Part shown: positions 30,675 to 34,791 of the stretch, in pieces
Layout of the letters: each line of letters begins with the position of its first letter
Numbering within the stretch: the stretch's first letter is position 1
DNA from: Bacteroidia bacterium
Lineage (GTDB): Bacteria > Bacteroidota > Bacteroidia > Flavobacteriales_D > Crocinitomicaceae
Length of the DNA: 34,791 nt
NCBI GenBank assembly: GCA_030426825.1
Contig: JAUHXX010000004.1
Location: 1-34,791 of the forward strand
Reading direction: 5' to 3'
Program-made: the position numbers and the translations under genes
Notes under the pieces: generated by a model
What the model was told of the DNA's origin: nothing
The model's input: the letters and a program-made list of their open reading frames with translations, nothing else
Database searches by the model: none

Positions 30675-32242
30675 GTAAGGAATACAAAAATATTGACGAA
30701 TTGTTCAAAGCTGAATTGGGGCAAAATTCAGCAAAGGCACCGGCTTATGTCAAAACTAATATTGATAAAGCCATCACTGGTAAATCTATTAAGTGGATAT
30801 TCTTCTTGATTCCTGTGGTTATATTGTCTGTAGCTTTACCAATTTACTTTTGGGATAACAATATAGAAATCAATACTGCTGGTCGTGTGACGAATATAAA
30901 CAATGAAAATTTTGCTCACGCATCCAATCAAAATCCGTCTTCCTCTGAAGCTTCAACAACTGTTAGTGTTCAGCCCAACTCTGATGCACCCAACAGTAAT
31001 CTTAATCCTTCTAATTCAACAGAAAAAGTACAACAAACTAATTCAGTTGTTTTAACTAATAATAAACAATTCACGGTAAAAACAACACCTGAGAATTTGA
31101 ATGGATCAAACAAGTCAGTGAACAAGGTAGAATCAAAACAGCTAATCAATCCAACAAAAAATGATTTTACCACAACCAATTCTGATAAGCTCAATTTAAG
31201 TGATTCTAAACTGAAATCAATGAGTGACAGCATTGCAATAACTGATCAAACCACGGATCTTGCCAATAATGACAATAAACTGAGCGAAAACAAAACTCAA
31301 AATTTGATTGACAAACAATTCATTGATACAACCAATATTTACAAATCTGCAATTGACTCAACAAAAACAGACAGAGAAATTATCCAACCTGCAAAAATAG
31401 ACAGCTCACAAATTAAAGATGAAATTGCGTTAATTGATTCAAGTTCGACAAAAGAAGAAACGGATACTTCAGCTACTGTTGAAATAATCAAAGAAGATCC
31501 AAAAGCAAAGAATTGGACATTTGACGTTCAAGCATTCGGCGGATTGGACTTTTTACAATCCAAGTTCACGTCTATTAGTCCAGAGGCTGTAACAAATTTC
31601 GATAACAATAAAATAAAACAAATGTCTAGCCATTTTGGATTAGCTGGGTTCTTGAATTATAAAAACATTTCTTTAGGAACAGGAGCATCATTTTACAGCC
31701 TAAGTGATGAAGCTGAATACAATTTTTATAATTACTCAAACACTCCAATGGATTCAACTCAGACTTCATTTTTTTATGTCCCTATCTATGACAGTACAGG
31801 CATGCAAATCGATTCCACCCTTGATTCAACAAGCACCACCTATAATTATACCGTACTAGATTCTTCGGCTACAAGCTCTCAAGTGAGTAATGTGTATAAA
31901 ATTATCTCTATCCCTTTGTCTTTAGGGTATACGTTTAACTTTTCTTCATGGGCAATTAAACCAAGAATATCGGGGATTTTTGAATTTACGAGACAATCTA
32001 CTACAGGAAACTATCCCGTATTAGGTGCCGGAAATTCAAGTCTAGATCAACTTCAAAGTTTAAAGTTTGGCTTTTCATTAGGCCTTGATTTGGAAGTGAG
32101 AAAATACTTTGGTCAATTCTATGCCCTTATGAGACCCAGCTACAGGATAAAACTTACCAATACTGCTAATAGTCCTAATTCAGGAATAAAACATAACGCT
32201 TTTAACGCAGTTATAGGTGTGGGTTATCACTTTGGTAGATAA
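30671..32242 (+). CDS. Anti-sigma-like single-pass membrane segment, long Ser/Thr/Asn-rich linker and C-terminal outer-membrane beta-barrel (dual membrane-spanning anti-sigma-like)
   Basis: 523 aa; ~40 aa cytosolic N-terminus, TM 'WIFFLIPVVILSVALPIYF' (~42-60), ~220 aa low-complexity linker, then 'NWTFDVQAFGGLDF...YKNISLGTGASFYSL...GFSLGLDLEVRKYFGQFYALMRPSYRI...NAFNAVIGVGYHFGR' ending in a barrel-like aromatic strand; 4-nt overlap with the sigma gene. Confidence 0.82.
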   Translation: MSKEYKNIDELFKAELGQNSAKAPAYVKTNIDKAITGKSIKWIFFLIPVVILSVALPIYFWDNNIEINTAGRVTNINNENFAHASNQNPSSSEASTTVSVQPNSDAPNSNLNPSNSTEKVQQTNSVVLTNNKQFTVKTTPENLNGSNKSVNKVESKQLINPTKNDFTTTNSDKLNLSDSKLKSMSDSIAITDQTTDLANNDNKLSENKTQNLIDKQFIDTTNIYKSAIDSTKTDREIIQPAKIDSSQIKDEIALIDSSSTKEETDTSATVEIIKEDPKAKNWTFDVQAFGGLDFLQSKFTSISPEAVTNFDNNKIKQMSSHFGLAGFLNYKNISLGTGASFYSLSDEAEYNFYNYSNTPMDSTQTSFFYVPIYDSTGMQIDSTLDSTSTTYNYTVLDSSATSSQVSNVYKIISIPLSLGYTFNFSSWAIKPRISGIFEFTRQSTTGNYPVLGAGNSSLDQLQSLKFGFSLGLDLEVRKYFGQFYALMRPSYRIKLTNTANSPNSGIKHNAFNAVIGVGYHFGR

Positions 32243-32367
32243 GCTGATAATCCGAATCATCTGATTCACTTGTTCATTCCATATTAAAGAAAACTACTTT
32301 TTTTTAAAGAATCCGTATTTTAATCAAACCAAAACTCGATAAGTCGCGTTTTATAAAAAAAGACTCT

Positions 32368-32895
32368 ATGATTAAATATATTGGAATAGGAATACTTGTT
32401 ATTGGATTAATGTCTTGCAAAAAAGTTGCAAAATTCACGCAATTCGACATGGAATTTGAAAATGAATGTGTAATTCCAAGCTCTACAGGAGTCAGCCTTC
32501 CCTTAGATATAATTACCCCCGATACAGAAACTAATTCAGAATCGACTTTCGCGGTAAACGATACCAGGAAAGATAAAATTGAAGAAATTACCCTTACAGA
32601 GTTGGACATGACAATTACTTCACCAAATGGCCAAGATTTTAGTTTTTTAGAAAGTATAAATTTATACTTAAATGCAGATGGCTTAGATGAAGTCTTAATA
32701 GCTTGGAAAAACCCCGTTCCTCAAAGCGCTACAACATTGATGTTAGAAACGACAGAATTGGATATGAAGGAATACATTAAGAAAGATGAATTTACTTTAC
32801 GAATTAACTGTACAACGGACGAAGTTATTACAAGTGATCATCATTTAAACGTACGATCGAAGTACTTTGTAGACGCCGAAATCCTTGGCCAGTAA
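32368..32895 (+). CDS. Hypothetical lipoprotein
   Basis: 175 aa, 'IKYIGIGILVIGLMSCKK' lipobox; no family recognised. Confidence 0.75.
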   Translation: MIKYIGIGILVIGLMSCKKVAKFTQFDMEFENECVIPSSTGVSLPLDIITPDTETNSESTFAVNDTRKDKIEEITLTELDMTITSPNGQDFSFLESINLYLNADGLDEVLIAWKNPVPQSATTLMLETTELDMKEYIKKDEFTLRINCTTDEVITSDHHLNVRSKYFVDAEILGQ

Positions 32896-33002
32896 AACAA
32901 CTATCTGACAAGTATAAAATTTACTAAAACGTTCAGATTATCATTTTGTAGGAGATTATTGGCTTTGTATTATTGTTGAAGTATTCATTCAAACTCAAAC
33001 TT

Positions 33003-33923
33003 ATGAACTTCAAACAATACTTCTATTTATCAATTTTCATATTACCCTTCAGTGGATTATGCCAAAACACCGAATATATTGACGGTAATAATGTCAAAGC
33101 GCTATTAACAGACGTAGGCCTCTATTTCCAAGATCCCGGAGCAACAGCCTCTTACGAATACCCTAAAGACTCAAGTAGATTTGTGGCTTACGCCATGGCT
33201 TATTGGATGGGAGGAAAAGACATCAACGGACAATTAAAGTTAGCTGCTAACACATTTGGTTCAGGAGGTTCAAAAGATTATTTCCGAGGGCCTATTGCAG
33301 ACGATTATAATAGTTCACACTACACCTCAACTTATGCGAGTGCTATCTGGAAGATAAGTCGAGATGAAATTAATTATCACGTAGGTAATTATACAGCAGT
33401 GGGATACACTCCAATCCCGGCGATTGCGAATTGGCCAGGAAACGGAAATACCTCAGAAGGGATTGCAGCTCAATTGGCTCCTTATGTGGATGTGAATAAT
33501 GATCAAAAACCGGATTTAATATTGAATCTGCACACTGGAGCTGTTTTTCCTAAGATGTTAAAACCCTTTACTGAAATTCCATTGACTGCCGTTTTTAATA
33601 AATTGTACAAAAGAATTTTGACCGCATGGACTATTGCGGGGTTGGAAAGGACCAATGATGTGGAGATGGAATCTGATCCGGCTCGTGTAGGCAGCTATTC
33701 TCCATTTAATTTGGATGGTGCCTTGAGTTTCCACTGTGGGGCATTATGCGCAACCATCGAATCTCCGAACCATGGGTTTGCATCAGCTCGGGACGAGAAA
33801 GATAATATGATTGTGATGACACCTGAAATGTTGTTGGATGCACAATTGATTGGGTTCCGGGAATCGCTAAAGTTTTTAAATGATACTGGAGGTAGGTCGA
33901 AGTGGACACCAGGTAAAAATTAG
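33003..33923 (+). CDS. Chimeric ORF: T9SS-type secreted protein N-terminus followed by M14 zinc-carboxypeptidase-like C-terminus
   Basis: N-terminal half (signal peptide; 'EYIDGNNVKALLTDVGLYF...YAMAYWMGGKDINGQLKLAA...ISRDEINYHVGNY...LAPYVDVNND') resembles large Bacteroidota secreted proteins. After ~33510 it becomes 'PDLILNLHTGAVFPKM...ALSFHCGALCATIESPNHGF...PEMLLDAQLIGFRESLKFL', which resembles an M14 peptidase C-terminus. Confidence 0.55.
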   Translation: MNFKQYFYLSIFILPFSGLCQNTEYIDGNNVKALLTDVGLYFQDPGATASYEYPKDSSRFVAYAMAYWMGGKDINGQLKLAANTFGSGGSKDYFRGPIADDYNSSHYTSTYASAIWKISRDEINYHVGNYTAVGYTPIPAIANWPGNGNTSEGIAAQLAPYVDVNNDQKPDLILNLHTGAVFPKMLKPFTEIPLTAVFNKLYKRILTAWTIAGLERTNDVEMESDPARVGSYSPFNLDGALSFHCGALCATIESPNHGFASARDEKDNMIVMTPEMLLDAQLIGFRESLKFLNDTGGRSKWTPGKN

Positions 33924-34234
33924 AGGTTAATATATAAAGATTGACAGCATACGAATACATGGAAAAGGTTGAAACGCAAATCCATCCTGCCGAATCGATG
34001 TAAAGTCGGAGCAACTCCAGATACATGAACGTTCGTCGCATACCTTGGGGGCAGATGCAATCCCGTACTATTTTCGTCGAGTATGTTTTTAAGAATTAGT
34101 GATATGAGATATGAAAGGATGGATTGAGAACGGCCCTTGTGCCTGGCTTGAGTATTGGAATGAAATCAATTGACATTTCCCCACCTCCCACCGACGAAGA
34201 AGAATTGATTATTTTACGATCTAATTTAACTTAG

Positions 34235-34791
34235 ATGATATCTCCTGTTTTTGTGAAAGGTAATTTCCGATGGTCCCGGTTCTTGGCCGCGGTCGGCTTG
34301 ATTTGTGTCGTGTCATGCCAACAAAATAGTAGGGTAGAACTCGGACCTAAAAGGCCTAATATCTTATTTATTATCACCGATGACCAAGCTGCGTTTACCC
34401 TGAGCGCATATGGTAACCAGGTATGCCAGACTCCCAACATAAACAAGCTTGCAAGTGATGGTATGACCTTCACTTCGGCATGCCATATGGGATCGTGGAT
34501 GAGTGCGGTATGCGTTCCATCTAGAATTCAGATAATGACTGGTAAACATGTTTGGAATACGTTGGGCATCGGAATCTCAAGAACGCTCGAAAACGTAGGT
34601 GCGAAGGAGCTTGCATTGGTGGAGAGAAACAGGCAATCCGAATCCACATCAAGCTCAATGCCAGAGGTTTTCAATAAGGAGGACTTCCTGACCTTCCGCA
34701 CATGTAAAAAAGAGACCAGTTATGCCAAAGCCAATGAACGTTTCATGTATAACTATGAAAAATGGTGTGTTGAGGCAGAAGACACAAATGG
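34235..34791 (+). CDS. Sulfatase (formylglycine-dependent), partial at window end
   Basis: Own translation: MISPVFVKGNFRWSRFLAAVGLICVVSCQQNSRVELGPKRPNILFIITDDQAAFTLSAYGNQVCQTPNINKLASDGMTFTSACHMGSWMSAVCVPSRIQIMTGKHVWN...; 'PNILFIITDD' and 'CVPSR' (CxPSR) motifs; lipobox VVSCQQ. Open to the window edge. Confidence 0.9.
   Translation, partial: MISPVFVKGNFRWSRFLAAVGLICVVSCQQNSRVELGPKRPNILFIITDDQAAFTLSAYGNQVCQTPNINKLASDGMTFTSACHMGSWMSAVCVPSRIQIMTGKHVWNTLGIGISRTLENVGAKELALVERNRQSESTSSSMPEVFNKEDFLTFRTCKKETSYAKANERFMYNYEKWCVEAEDTN

Noticed and set aside
33706-34549. Minus-strand ORFs 33706..34041, 34231..34473 and 34364..34549
   Set aside because: Two are antisense to the plus-strand sulfatase frame with its clear motifs, the other is antisense to the M14-like frame; no recognisable domain in the minus-strand translations.

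Overview
AT-rich window with gene content and family architecture typical of Bacteroidota (Flavobacteriales-like). Left part (1-16.5 kb, almost all minus strand): five SpoIIE/PP2C-type phosphatase genes (one truncated by the window edge), an ABC-2 transporter pair (+ strand), a heptameric repeat block at about 7.05-7.37 kb, a fused isobutyryl-CoA mutase (IcmF) directly upstream of two of the phosphatase genes, and a HisKA_2-type histidine kinase. Middle (16.5-20.0 kb, minus): DinB-like protein, a four-helix-bundle (23S IVP-like) gene bracketed by short inverted repeats, an RsmI-like methyltransferase, a low-MW tyrosine phosphatase and dnaA. An AT-rich gap at 20.03-20.25 kb marks a switch in gene orientation and is an origin candidate. 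Right part (20.25-33 kb, almost all plus): thioesterase, MnmD-like, TerC, LigA, DUF6913-like, DapA, two uncharacterised secreted or lipoproteins, NrnA-like DHH, two FKBP lipoproteins, and an ECF sigma factor with a protein that appears to combine an inner-membrane helix, a long linker and an outer-membrane barrel (dual membrane-spanning anti-sigma-like). The last ~1.3 kb holds an abrupt domain mosaic (T9SS-type secreted-protein N-terminus joined to an M14-peptidase-like C-terminus), then a partial sulfatase; this may be an assembly or recombination junction. The best candidates for new biology are the SpoIIE array and its link to icmF, and the sigma/trans-envelope protein module.
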